From: Caulobacteraceae bacterium
GTDB lineage: Bacteria > Pseudomonadota > Alphaproteobacteria > Caulobacterales > Caulobacteraceae
Length of the DNA stretch: 33,386 nt
NCBI GenBank assembly: GCA_031291685.1
Contig: JARLIP010000170.1
Location: 1 to 33,386 of the forward strand
Direction: 5' to 3'
The translations under genes and the position numbers were made by a program. Below, piece after piece: positions 25,408 through 33,293 of the stretch. Numbering within the stretch: the first letter of the stretch is position 1; each line of letters opens with the position of its first letter. Below the pieces are notes generated by a model that was not told where the DNA came from, ran no database searches, and saw only the letters and a program-made list of their open reading frames with translations.

Positions 25408-26682
25408 TTGCCGGAGCCTGCGGCCATCCTAGACCCGACCCTTCTGAACCTCGCCGTGGCGCTGGGCATCGGCCTCTTGATCGGCGCCGAGCGCGAACGG
25501 CGCAAGGGTCAGGGTCCGTCGCGATCATCGGCGGGGATCCGCACCTTCGCGGCGGTGTCGCTTCTGGGCGGTGTCAGCGTCCTGATCGGCGGGGCGCCCA
25601 TGCTGGGGGTCGGCGTGGCGAGCGTAGCGGGGCTCGCCGCCCTTGGCTATTGGCGCAATCGCGACAGCGATCCGGGCCTGACCACCGAGGTCGCCCTGGT
25701 TCTGACGGCCCTGCTCGGCGGGCTCTGTCTTCATCAGCCCACCCTGGCGGCGGCGCTCGGCGTCGCCGTGGCGGTGCTGCTGGCGGCCCGCTCGCCCCTG
25801 CATCACTTCGTCAACGCCGTGCTAACCGAAGCCGAGGTCAAGGACGCCCTGATCTTCGCCAGCGCGACCCTGGTGGTCCTGCCGCTCCTGCCGGATCGCG
25901 CCTTTGGGCCCTATGGCGCCCTGAACCCCCATGCGATCTGGATCGTGGTGGTGCTGGTCCTGGGGATCAGCGCCGCCGGCCACATCGCCGTTCGCCTGCT
26001 GGGCGTGCGCTTTGGCCTGCCCCTGGCTGGCCTGGCCTCCGGCTTCATCTCCAGCGTGGCGACCATCGGCGCCATGGGCGGCAGAGCCCGCGCCGCGCCA
26101 TCCCTGCTGGCGGGGGCCGTTGCCGGAGCGGTGCTTTCGACCCTGGCCACCATCGTGCAGATGAGCGCCGTCGTCGCCGTCACCAGCGTCTCCACCCTGA
26201 TCGCGCTCAGGCCCTCCCTTATCTGCGCCGGCATAGCCGCCGCCCTCTATGGACTGGTCTTTTCCGTCGCCGCCCTGCGCCAAAGGCCCCAGGACAAGAC
26301 CGAGCTGGGTCCAGCCTTCAGCCTGCCCGCCGCCCTGGGCTTCGCCCTGACCCTGGCGGTGGTGCTGCTGGCGGCGGGCGCCCTGCGGGATCGATTTGGC
26401 GAGGCCGGCGCGACCGTCGCCGCCGGCCTCGCCGGCTTCGTCGACGCCCATTCGGCGGCCATATCGATCGCCGCCCTGACGGCCTCCGGAAAGCTGCCCG
26501 CCGCCGACGCCGTGATCCCGATCCTGGTGGGTCTTTCCACCAATACGATCAGCAAGATGGTCTTCGCGGCGACCGGCGGCGGGCGTTCCTTCGCCCTGAG
26601 GGTGATCCCGGGCCTGATCCTGGTGACCCTGGCCGCCTGGGCCGGAACCCTCATTGGCCCGGCCGGTCCGCTCCCGCATTGA
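25408..26682 (+). CDS. MgtC/SapB and DUF4010 family membrane protein
   Basis: A 424-residue polytopic protein. The N-terminal third is MgtC/SapB-like (LNLAVALGIGLLIGAERERR, SSAGIRTFAAVSLLGG, TTEVALVLTALLGG) and the rest is DUF4010 (EAEVKDALIFASATLVVLPL, GLASGFISSVATIGAMGG, ILVGLSTNTISKM). About a dozen hydrophobic helices are visible. MgtC proteins are tied to Mg homeostasis and to F1Fo ATP synthase in pathogens, but this DUF4010 fusion type has no settled function. The start is a TTG just before LPEPAAILD. No ribosome site is seen. It converges with the DUF1810 gene. Confidence 0.88.
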   Translation: MPEPAAILDPTLLNLAVALGIGLLIGAERERRKGQGPSRSSAGIRTFAAVSLLGGVSVLIGGAPMLGVGVASVAGLAALGYWRNRDSDPGLTTEVALVLTALLGGLCLHQPTLAAALGVAVAVLLAARSPLHHFVNAVLTEAEVKDALIFASATLVVLPLLPDRAFGPYGALNPHAIWIVVVLVLGISAAGHIAVRLLGVRFGLPLAGLASGFISSVATIGAMGGRARAAPSLLAGAVAGAVLSTLATIVQMSAVVAVTSVSTLIALRPSLICAGIAAALYGLVFSVAALRQRPQDKTELGPAFSLPAALGFALTLAVVLLAAGALRDRFGEAGATVAAGLAGFVDAHSAAISIAALTASGKLPAADAVIPILVGLSTNTISKMVFAATGGGRSFALRVIPGLILVTLAAWAGTLIGPAGPLPH

Positions 26683-26696
26683 GGGCCGATTCAGCC

Positions 26697-27134
26697 TCAG
26701 GGCCGCGCGCCATGTCGCAACAGGGCCAGGGTGCGCGTATCGGGTTGCCCGCCGCACCAGCGATCCAGCGCCGCCTGATAGGGCCCTTCCGGCGAGGCGA
26801 CGGCGAACAGGGTCACGCAGGAGCAAAACTTCAGATCGTCCGGAGAGCCGAAAATGGCCTGAAGCGTGGCGCCAGGGCTTGACCGCGCCGCGGCCACGGC
26901 GGCCTCCAACCGGTGGCCAAGCACGGGATGCTGGAGATAGGCGGTGGCCTCGTCGAGGGAGGCGATCCCATAGAACTGGGCGGTCGATGAATGGCCCAGC
27001 CCCCTCAGCTGCGGAAACACGAACCACATCCAGTGGCCGCGCTTGCGCCCCGCCCGAAGCTCCTCAAGCGCGGTTTCGAACACCCCCGCCTGGGCGCTCA
27101 GGAACCGCTCCAGGTCGAATGGATCGGCGCTCAT
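26697..27134 (-). CDS. DUF1810 family protein
   Basis: A 145-residue protein matching DUF1810: FDLERFLSAQAGVFETALEE, GRKRGHWMWFVFPQLRGLGH, STAQFYGIASLDEATAYLQH, FGSPDDLKFCSCVTLFA. The conserved MWFxFPQ and SSTAQFYGI segments hint at an enzymatic or nucleotide-binding pocket, but the function is not established. GGAG lies 7 bases before the ATG at 27132-27134, which decides that start over a GTG two codons upstream. It follows the histidine kinase gene by 16 bases and should be on the same transcript. Confidence 0.88.
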   Translation of the reverse strand: MSADPFDLERFLSAQAGVFETALEELRAGRKRGHWMWFVFPQLRGLGHSSTAQFYGIASLDEATAYLQHPVLGHRLEAAVAAARSSPGATLQAIFGSPDDLKFCSCVTLFAVASPEGPYQAALDRWCGGQPDTRTLALLRHGARP

Positions 27135-27150
27135 CGTCACACTCCACGTT

Positions 27151-29241
27151 TTAGTGGATCAGGGAACTCACGGTCCGGCTCAGGCCCTGGACGTCAAAGG
27201 GTTTGCGCAGCACCACCGCCCCGCTGATCCCCTCAAGGGCGATAGTGTCGAAATAGCCGCTGACAAAGACGATCGGCAGGCCCGGCCGCATCTTCTGGAC
27301 CCTGCGCGCGACCTCGGCGCCGTTCATTCCGGGCATGATGAAGTCGATGATCGCGGCGACCGGTTTGAGCTGTTCGAGAAGCTCCAGGCCTTCCTCGCCG
27401 CTCGCCGCCTGGGCGATCTGAAACCCCGCCGCCTTCAGCGCATCGACCATGACCGAGCGGACGTCCCGATCATCGTCGATCACCAGCAGCAGGCGCCCCT
27501 CGCCGGTGTTCGCGGGCGCGGGTCCCACGCGCGCCGCCGGCCCGTTCGCCAGGGCGGCGGCCGGGGCCTGGGGCAAGAAGAGTTCGATGCTCGCCCCACT
27601 CCCGACCGCGCTGGAGATTTTCAGATCTCCCCCCGACTGCCGCACGAAGCCATAGACCTGGGACAGGCCAAGGCCGGTGCCCTGGCCGCGCGGCTTGGTG
27701 GTGTAGAAGGGATCGACCGCCCTGGCCGCGACCTCGGGCGCCATGCCCTGGCCGGTGTCGGTCACGCGCACCCAAAGATAGTCGCCCTCCTTGTCCTCCG
27801 TGCTGAGGCGGGTGCGGACGGCGCCGCTTTCGATCGTGAGGGAGCCGCCCACTGGCATGGCGTCCCGACTGTTGAGCGCCAGGTTGAGGATGGCCAGTTC
27901 CAACTGGTCGGGATCGGTCGCCGCCCAAAGGCCGGGGGCGTTCAGCCGCATCTGGATATCGATCTGTGGCCCAAGGGCGCTGCCCACCAGGTCGCGAGCG
28001 CTGCGCAGGACGGGATCCAGCTCGATCGGCCGGATGTTCAGCTTCTGAATGCGGGAAAAGGCCAGGAGCTGGCCGGTCATCTTGGAGCCCTTGTCGACCG
28101 CCTGCTTGGCGTTTTCGAGATATCGCCGAACCGACGCCTCAAGACCGGGCTGTCCGAGCGAAAGCTGCAGGTTGCCGCTGATGGCCATCAAGAGGTTGTT
28201 GAAGTCGTGGGCGATACCGCCGGTGAGCTGCCCGACGGCCTCCATGCGCTGAGCGCGAAGCAGGGCCGCTTCGGCCTTGAGCCGCTCGGCGCTTTCAACG
28301 GCCAGCTCCTGCGCCTGGTCCGCGAGGCGCCGCTCCAGGGCGCTGGCCAGCGCCTCCTGAAGAGCGTTTTTTTCTCGGCGTTCGTCCTCGATGGCGTCGA
28401 GCCGGCGGCCGTCGCGCAGGATCAGCAGCGCCAGGGGGATGATGGTCAGGACCACCAGAAAGGCCATGGCCGCGCCGGGCCCGAGCCGATGGGCGTCAAA
28501 GGCCCGCAGCAGGAGGCCCCCGACAATGGGCGGAACCAGAACGAAGGTGAACTGCCGCCTCACCGTGGCGCCGCCGACGCCCTTCGACGTAAAGACCTCC
28601 GCCCAGCCGCCCTCAGGCTGGTTGAAGATCGAGACCCCGGACATCAGCAAGATGCCCGTGGCGGTGTGCAGCGCCATGGTGCGAAAGATCGGAACCGCAT
28701 AGAGGTCCTTCACCCCATAGACATAGCCGATCAGGGCCATGCCCGATACGGCAAGGGACAGGCCGGCCAGCAGATCCGCCCGGTGGGGGCGCGCCCTGTT
28801 CAGGCTCGCCATCGCCAGGGCGAGCAGGCAGCCGGCCGTCGCCACGGAGGTTCGCCCGGCCGCGGCCGGATCATAGCCAAAGATCGTCTTGGCGACCGCG
28901 GGTCCAAGGGGATCCGAGCCCAGGGCCAGGTTGAGGCCGAGCAGCAGAGCGCTGAGGGCGAGCACCGCCCAGGCGATCAGGCTCGCCAGGCGCGGGCGCT
29001 GGAAAATCTCCGCGAACGCAGCCGCCGCCAAGCCCAGAAGGCCCAGGGCGGTCAAGGGAGACATGCCTTGCAGGCCCGGCGCGACGGCGATCAGGGCGGG
29101 CGCATGAATTCCATAGCCGACAAGCACCGACATGGCCGCCAAGACGACCAGGGCGGTAACGCCCGTCGTTACGATTGGGAGGCTTCCAAGCCGGCTCGCC
29201 GTCAACGCCCTCACCCCAGAATGCGATTCCTCGAAGATCAA
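27151..29241 (-). CDS. Membrane-bound hybrid histidine kinase with receiver domain
   Basis: A protein of about 696 residues (starts TTG 29239-29241, or GTG 29212-29214). Seven or eight hydrophobic helices fill residues 20-275 and are the sensor. Then come a coiled-coil-like segment (about 280-330), the dimerisation/phosphoacceptor domain with H345 (QLTGGIAHDFNNLLMAISGN), the catalytic domain (ILNLALNSRDAMP, VTDTGQGMAPE, GTGLGLSQVYGFVRQSGGDL) and a C-terminal receiver with D633 (IIDFIMPGMNG) and the SGYF and KPF segments. It phosphorylates its own receiver or a partner; no stand-alone regulator is adjacent. The stimulus is unknown. The next gene on the transcript is the DUF1810 gene. Confidence 0.93.
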   Translation of the reverse strand: MIFEESHSGVRALTASRLGSLPIVTTGVTALVVLAAMSVLVGYGIHAPALIAVAPGLQGMSPLTALGLLGLAAAAFAEIFQRPRLASLIAWAVLALSALLLGLNLALGSDPLGPAVAKTIFGYDPAAAGRTSVATAGCLLALAMASLNRARPHRADLLAGLSLAVSGMALIGYVYGVKDLYAVPIFRTMALHTATGILLMSGVSIFNQPEGGWAEVFTSKGVGGATVRRQFTFVLVPPIVGGLLLRAFDAHRLGPGAAMAFLVVLTIIPLALLILRDGRRLDAIEDERREKNALQEALASALERRLADQAQELAVESAERLKAEAALLRAQRMEAVGQLTGGIAHDFNNLLMAISGNLQLSLGQPGLEASVRRYLENAKQAVDKGSKMTGQLLAFSRIQKLNIRPIELDPVLRSARDLVGSALGPQIDIQMRLNAPGLWAATDPDQLELAILNLALNSRDAMPVGGSLTIESGAVRTRLSTEDKEGDYLWVRVTDTGQGMAPEVAARAVDPFYTTKPRGQGTGLGLSQVYGFVRQSGGDLKISSAVGSGASIELFLPQAPAAALANGPAARVGPAPANTGEGRLLLVIDDDRDVRSVMVDALKAAGFQIAQAASGEEGLELLEQLKPVAAIIDFIMPGMNGAEVARRVQKMRPGLPIVFVSGYFDTIALEGISGAVVLRKPFDVQGLSRTVSSLIH

Positions 29242-29341
29242 CCAATAGCTTAGCGCACATCGAAGCGCCGCGCCCGTGACGTCTTCGCACAGTCACACGC
29301 GACAATCACCCGAGAGCGCACGCTCTCGATCAGCGCCGCCC

Positions 29342-29378
29342 TTGACTTCGATATATCGAATATTATATCATAAGATAT
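29342..29378 (+). promoter_or_regulatory. Predicted padR promoter overlapped by two palindromes
   Basis: TTGACT (29342-29347) lies 16-18 bases before TATATC/TATCAT (29364-29371), a sigma70-like pair. The perfect palindrome TTCGATATATCGAA (29347-29360) fills the spacer, and ATATC-N4-GATAT (29365-29378) covers the -10 and the first bases of the padR ATG (29377). Self-repression by PadR would fit. The transcript would begin at or near the start codon. Confidence 0.6.
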
Positions 29379-29982
29379 GTTTTACGATACGCATCCCAAT
29401 TCTCATCGCGGCCATGGCGGCCCTCACGGGGGCGGCGGTCGCGGCGGCTTCTGGCGCGGCGGCGGCGGTCCCGATGATTTCGGTCGCGGGCGCAAACTAA
29501 GTTCGGAGGCGCTGCAGCTTCTGCTCCTAGGTCTGCTGGAGAACGGTCCGGCCCATGGCTATGAGCTGATGCGGCGGCTGGAGGAGCATTCGGGGGGCTA
29601 CTATTCGCCCAGTCCCGGGATGATCTATCCGGCCCTCGCCTATCTGGACGACGCGGGCGAAATCGTCGCCGAGGCCCAGGGCAATCGAAAAAGCTATCGG
29701 CTCACCCCCCAAGGCGAGCACCGCCTGAACCAGAACCGCGACGTCTTCGACGCCCATATGAGCAGCCTGGGCCAGATCGGCTCGCGCATGCAGGAGGTCC
29801 GGGACGCCTTCACCGGCCTTCATGACCAGGACCCCGCCGCGGCCAACGACCTGCACGAGGCCCGCCACCGCCTCAAACAGGCGCTCTATCAGAAGCGCGG
29901 CTGCTCCCCCGAGGAAGCCCGCCGCATCGCCGACGCCCTGAACCGGCTCGCGGACGAAATCCTGGGCCCCACCAAATCCTAA
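29377..29982 (+). CDS. PadR-family regulator with His/Gly-rich N-terminus (NfeR/YqjI-like)
   Basis: A 201-residue regulator. The first 38 residues are His/Gly-rich (His at 6, 10, 13 and 17), a probable metal-binding arm. Next is the PadR winged helix (LLLLGLLENGPAHGYELMRR, YYSPSPGMIYPALAYLDDAG, YRLTPQGEHRLNQN) and a C-terminal dimerisation helix. The same plan occurs in E. coli YqjI (NfeR), which binds nickel or iron and represses the ferric reductase gene yqjH. Here a siderophore-interacting protein gene follows on the same strand, supporting that likeness. No ribosome site precedes the ATG, and a promoter overlaps it, so the mRNA may be leaderless. Confidence 0.9.
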   Translation: MFYDTHPNSHRGHGGPHGGGGRGGFWRGGGGPDDFGRGRKLSSEALQLLLLGLLENGPAHGYELMRRLEEHSGGYYSPSPGMIYPALAYLDDAGEIVAEAQGNRKSYRLTPQGEHRLNQNRDVFDAHMSSLGQIGSRMQEVRDAFTGLHDQDPAAANDLHEARHRLKQALYQKRGCSPEEARRIADALNRLADEILGPTKS

Positions 29983-30005
29983 GTCCCTTCAAGGAAATGA
30001 ACATC

Positions 30006-30767
30006 ATGAGCCAAGACGCCCCCACGGCCACCCGGCTCAAGCGGGTGCGGATCGAGCCCAAGCGGCGCACCCTCACCGTCGTCGCCATCGAGGCATTGAC
30101 CCCCGGAATGCGCCGCATCCGCTTTCAATCCCCCGCGCTCCAGGACTTCTCCAGCCTGTCCCCGGACGACCACATCAAGCTGTTCTTCACCGGGGCGGAT
30201 GGGGCGACGATCATGCGGGACTACACCCCTCGCGGCTTCGACAACGCAGCCGCGACCCTGGTGATCGATTTCGCGCTGCATGAGGCGGGACCGGCCACGG
30301 CCTGGGCGATCGCGGCCAAGGTCGGCGACACCCTGGAGATCGGTGGCCCCCGCGGCTCTACGGTCGTCCCCGATGTCTTTGCCTGGTATCTGCTGATCGG
30401 CGACGAAACCGCCCTGCCCGCCATCGCCCGGCGGGTCGAGGAACTGCCGCCGGGGACCGCCGTGACCACCATTGTGACCGTGGACAGCGCCAAGGAGATC
30501 CAGTCTTTCAAGACCACGGCCAATTGGACCGCCGAATGGGTTCTCCGCGACATCGCCGGGCAGGACGATATCGCCAATGTTCGGCAGGCGATCGGCCGGC
30601 TGACCCCGACGACCGCGAACGGCTTCGTCTGGATCGCCGGGGAGGCTCAGTTCGCCAGGAGCCTGCGCGTCTGCCTGATCGAGGAGCATGGCCACCCCGC
30701 CATCGACATGAAGGCGGCGGGCTATTGGGTGCGGGGCGCGGAGGGCGCACACCAGCCCCTCGATTGA
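30006..30767 (+). CDS. Siderophore-interacting protein (NAD(P)H-dependent ferric-siderophore reductase)
   Basis: A 253-residue flavoreductase of the ViuB/YqjH type. The FAD-binding stretch is MRDYTPRGFD with VIDFALHEAGPATAWAIAAK and GDTLEIGGPRGS, followed by the nucleotide domain (YLLIGDETALPAIARRVEEL, FVWIAGEAQFARSLRVCLIE) and the conserved end KAAGYWVRGAEGAHQ. It releases iron from imported ferric siderophores by reduction in the cytoplasm. AAGGA sits 10 bases before the ATG at 30006 but only 1 base from the ATG at 29997, which decides the start. It follows padR by 23 bases, so PadR probably controls it. Confidence 0.92.
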   Translation: MSQDAPTATRLKRVRIEPKRRTLTVVAIEALTPGMRRIRFQSPALQDFSSLSPDDHIKLFFTGADGATIMRDYTPRGFDNAAATLVIDFALHEAGPATAWAIAAKVGDTLEIGGPRGSTVVPDVFAWYLLIGDETALPAIARRVEELPPGTAVTTIVTVDSAKEIQSFKTTANWTAEWVLRDIAGQDDIANVRQAIGRLTPTTANGFVWIAGEAQFARSLRVCLIEEHGHPAIDMKAAGYWVRGAEGAHQPLD

Positions 30768-30795
30768 TCGCTTGGATATTGGAGGGGCGAGCCCC

Positions 30796-31203
30796 ATGAT
30801 CACCGCCGAGGACGCCATCCGGGCGCGCCGCAGACTGACCAACAAGTTCATCGCCGCCCACGAGGCCGCGAGACTGCGCCCGTTCATGACCCCCGACATC
30901 AAGGTGATCGCCGGCGACGGAAGCCTGCTGGTGGGGGTCGAGCAGGTTCTGGGCGCCTTCCATGATCAGTTCCAGGACCCCGCCTTCCTGACCTATGAGC
31001 GCAAGACCGCCAGTGTCTCCATCGACGCCGACGGCGCGCGGGCCGCCGAGCGGGGACAATGGGTCGGCCGCTGGAAGCCCACCGCCCCGACAAGCCTGCT
31101 GAACGGCGATTACCTGGCCGCTTGGCGCAAGGTCCATGGGCAATGGGTCATTGATTCCGAACTCTACATCACCCTGGGAGCCGAAGACCCCGCCGAGGCC
31201 TGA
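30796..31203 (+). CDS. NTF2/SnoaL-like (DUF4440-type) protein
   Basis: A 135-residue single-domain protein with the cone-shaped NTF2-like pattern: ARRRLTNKFIAAHEAARLRP, FMTPDIKVIAGDG, VGVEQVLGAFHDQFQDPAFL, NGDYLAAWRKVHGQWVIDSE. Such domains are enzymes of small-molecule metabolism or binding modules; no catalytic residues can be named here. GGAGGGG lies about 8 bases before the ATG at 30796. It follows the siderophore-interacting protein by 28 bases and is likely the last gene of the padR unit. Confidence 0.85.
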   Translation: MITAEDAIRARRRLTNKFIAAHEAARLRPFMTPDIKVIAGDGSLLVGVEQVLGAFHDQFQDPAFLTYERKTASVSIDADGARAAERGQWVGRWKPTAPTSLLNGDYLAAWRKVHGQWVIDSELYITLGAEDPAEA

Positions 31204-31215
31204 GGTCCGATTGGG

Positions 31216-32451
31216 TCAGACCTCAATGGAATCGGCTTCCTGGGTCAGGCGCTCGCAGGTGGCCAGGTCCCGCCGAGCGAAGGCGGCCGCCGCGGTCTTG
31301 CGCAGGAGCAGGAGCGCGGCCTTGGGCTGGCGCACCCTCAACCTGGCGGCCCAGGCCTCGGTCTCGGCATAGGGCGCCTTGATCTCATCGGCCCGGGTCT
31401 CGATCATCCGCGCGGCCTCGGGCAGGGCCGGCCAGTCCATCAGGAACCGCAAGCCCCTGGGGAAGTCGGGATGCCGGGCGGCGTGGTCGAAGGCGCGGCC
31501 CTCGGCCTCCACGTCCTGGAAATCCGTCAGGCGCCGGGTGAAGGCGCGGGCCCGCTCGACGGAGAGGGTGCGCTCGAACGAGGCCCAGCGCACGGCCTGG
31601 GCCTCGGCCTCCTGGCCGGACTGGTCGAGATAGTCGATCCAGACGCTTTCCCAGGCGAAATCGGGCTCGGACGCAACGTTCTTGGCCGCCTTCAGCCGCT
31701 CACCGGCCTCCTTCAGCCGCCCCGCCGCGATCAGGCGCCGGCCGAGCTCCGCCGCAATGGCCGGCGTCCGCAGCATCGCGGGGGAAAAGGTCGCCTGGAA
31801 GATGTCGATATTCCCCGCCGCATCCGCCAACTGGCGGACCAGCCCGATGACGATGGGTCCGGGCCCCTTATCCGCCGTCAGCCGAGCCAGCGCGCCCTTG
31901 GCCACCCCCTGGGGCGCCTGATCCAGGACCAGTGGCAGCCAGGTGGTCCAGCGGGCGGTGTCCCTGACCAGGGCCTCGGCCAGATCGTCGGCCAGCGACG
32001 CCTCCCCCGCCTGGCGCATCAGGGCGCCGATATCCTCCGCCGCCCGGTCGAACACCGCCTCAAGGCCGCCGTCCGGGTCGCGCACCCGGGGGGAAAGACG
32101 CCGGGCCAGGGCCATGAACGGCCACAGCCGCTGTAGCGCCGCCGGGGCGTCGAGGGCGGCCAGGCGCTCTGAGATCAGGATGCGCAGGATATCGAGGTCG
32201 CGCACGAAGGTGGGGCGCTGGCGCCAGGAGATCTTCGAGCGGCCGGTTTCAAGCACGGCGATGCGTTTGTCGATTTCCAGCAGCAGATGCGGCGCGCCCT
32301 GGGCGGCGGCCAGCTCCATGCGCAACTGGCGCTTCAGCTCCGCCCGCCCGTCGGCGGCCCGCATCAGGATCTCCGCCAACCGCTCGGCCCCGAGGTTGGC
32401 GAGGTTCTCGGGGGTCAGGGTCTTGCGGCTGGCGACGGTGGGACGCTTCAC
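31216..32451 (-). CDS. DUF6880-type hypothetical protein
   Basis: A 411-residue, mostly alpha-helical cytoplasmic protein. The start region (KTLTPENLANLGAERLAEIL, ELKRQLRMELAAAQGAPHLL) and the block RQRPTFVRDLDILRILISER are of the DUF6880 type, common in alphaproteobacteria and without known function. The rest is repeated helix pairs, like a tetratricopeptide or SEL1-like solenoid (LGRRLIAAGRLKEAGERLKA), so it may be a protein-binding scaffold. The GTG at 32449-32451 is favoured; upstream codons give a Ser/Arg/Gly-rich stretch. It lies 165 bases downstream of the glutathione peroxidase gene. Confidence 0.78.
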   Translation of the reverse strand: MKRPTVASRKTLTPENLANLGAERLAEILMRAADGRAELKRQLRMELAAAQGAPHLLLEIDKRIAVLETGRSKISWRQRPTFVRDLDILRILISERLAALDAPAALQRLWPFMALARRLSPRVRDPDGGLEAVFDRAAEDIGALMRQAGEASLADDLAEALVRDTARWTTWLPLVLDQAPQGVAKGALARLTADKGPGPIVIGLVRQLADAAGNIDIFQATFSPAMLRTPAIAAELGRRLIAAGRLKEAGERLKAAKNVASEPDFAWESVWIDYLDQSGQEAEAQAVRWASFERTLSVERARAFTRRLTDFQDVEAEGRAFDHAARHPDFPRGLRFLMDWPALPEAARMIETRADEIKAPYAETEAWAARLRVRQPKAALLLLRKTAAAAFARRDLATCERLTQEADSIEV

Positions 32452-32592
32452 GGGCGCCCCGAGCGGATCGGCGCGCCGGGACGCCTGGCCAGAAGGGACG
32501 AGGGAGTCAGCATGCCCGGCGCATGATGCGCGGAGCCGGTCGGAGGAACAAGGCGGGACGCCACGCGAGCGCCCACGCCCGTTCAAGCCTCA

Positions 32593-32608
32593 AGAGAGAG
32601 AGAGAGAG
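32593..32608. repeat. (AG)8 dinucleotide repeat between two genes
   Basis: Eight AG units on the plus strand lie 9 bases beyond the glutathione peroxidase stop. They are bracketed by GCCTC (32587-32591) and GAGGC (32606-32610), which can pair. Such a simple repeat is unusual in this GC-rich window. Confidence 0.85.
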
Positions 32609-32616
32609 GCCGCCCG

Positions 32617-33162
32617 TCAGCTGGCCGGCAGCAGATCCGCGATCGCGGCGGTCAGGCGGGGATCCTCGGCGGTGACGTCCGGGGCGAAACGGCCGACGAC
32701 CTTGCCGTCCGCGTCGATCAGGAACTTCTCGAAGTTCCACAGCACCTCGCCCGGGGCGCCGGTGGGGATGCCATAACCCTGAAGACGCTCGCGCATGGGG
32801 CCTTCGCCGGTGGCCTCGGGCTGGGCCGCGGTCAATTGGTCGTAGAGCGGATGGCGCTCATCGCCGGTGACGGTGATCTTGGCGAACAGGGGGAAGGTGA
32901 CGTCATAGGTCGTGGCGCAGAAGCTGGCGATCTCGTCATTGGTCCCCGGCTCCTGCCCCTTGAAGTCGTTGGCGGGGAAGGCCAGCACCTCAAGACCCTT
33001 GTCCTTCTGGCTGCGGTAAAGCGCCTCCAGTCCGGTATATTGGGCGGTGAGGCCGCACTTGGAGGCCACATTGACGATCAGCAGCACCTTGCCGCTGTAA
33101 TCACCCAGGGTGGCCGGCGATCCGTCGATGCGTTGCAGGGCGATGTCGGTGATTTGGGTCAT
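32617..33162 (-). CDS. Glutathione peroxidase family (probably thioredoxin-dependent Cys-GPx)
   Basis: A 181-residue peroxidase that reduces H2O2 and lipid hydroperoxides. The peroxidatic Cys is C36 (NVASKCGLT), and the partner residues are Q70 (GQEPG), W142 and N143 (LWNFEKF). The usual FPCNQF reads FPANDF here, so that Cys is absent, but C82 (EIASFCATTYDVTFP) is in the place of the resolving Cys of 2-Cys, thioredoxin-using members. No selenocysteine is involved. The ATG at 33160-33162 has GGAG about 9 bases upstream. It is separated from the amidase-like gene by 131 bases with an AT-richer core. Confidence 0.93.
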   Translation of the reverse strand: MTQITDIALQRIDGSPATLGDYSGKVLLIVNVASKCGLTAQYTGLEALYRSQKDKGLEVLAFPANDFKGQEPGTNDEIASFCATTYDVTFPLFAKITVTGDERHPLYDQLTAAQPEATGEGPMRERLQGYGIPTGAPGEVLWNFEKFLIDADGKVVGRFAPDVTAEDPRLTAAIADLLPAS

Positions 33163-33293
33163 GGGCAGGGCTCCGGGCGGTTCAGGTCAAGGACGCGATC
33201 GTCAAACCACGGGCCAGGCCAGGATAGCAAGCAAGCGATTGAATTGTGCAAAATTATTTATGAGCCCTATCCGATGGGGATATGAGGCCGCGC

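Noticed and set aside
27043-29253. Very long plus-strand frame (736 codons) opposite the histidine kinase
   Set aside because: Same reason: low-complexity Arg/Gly/Gln/His-rich translation, against complete kinase and receiver domains on the minus strand.
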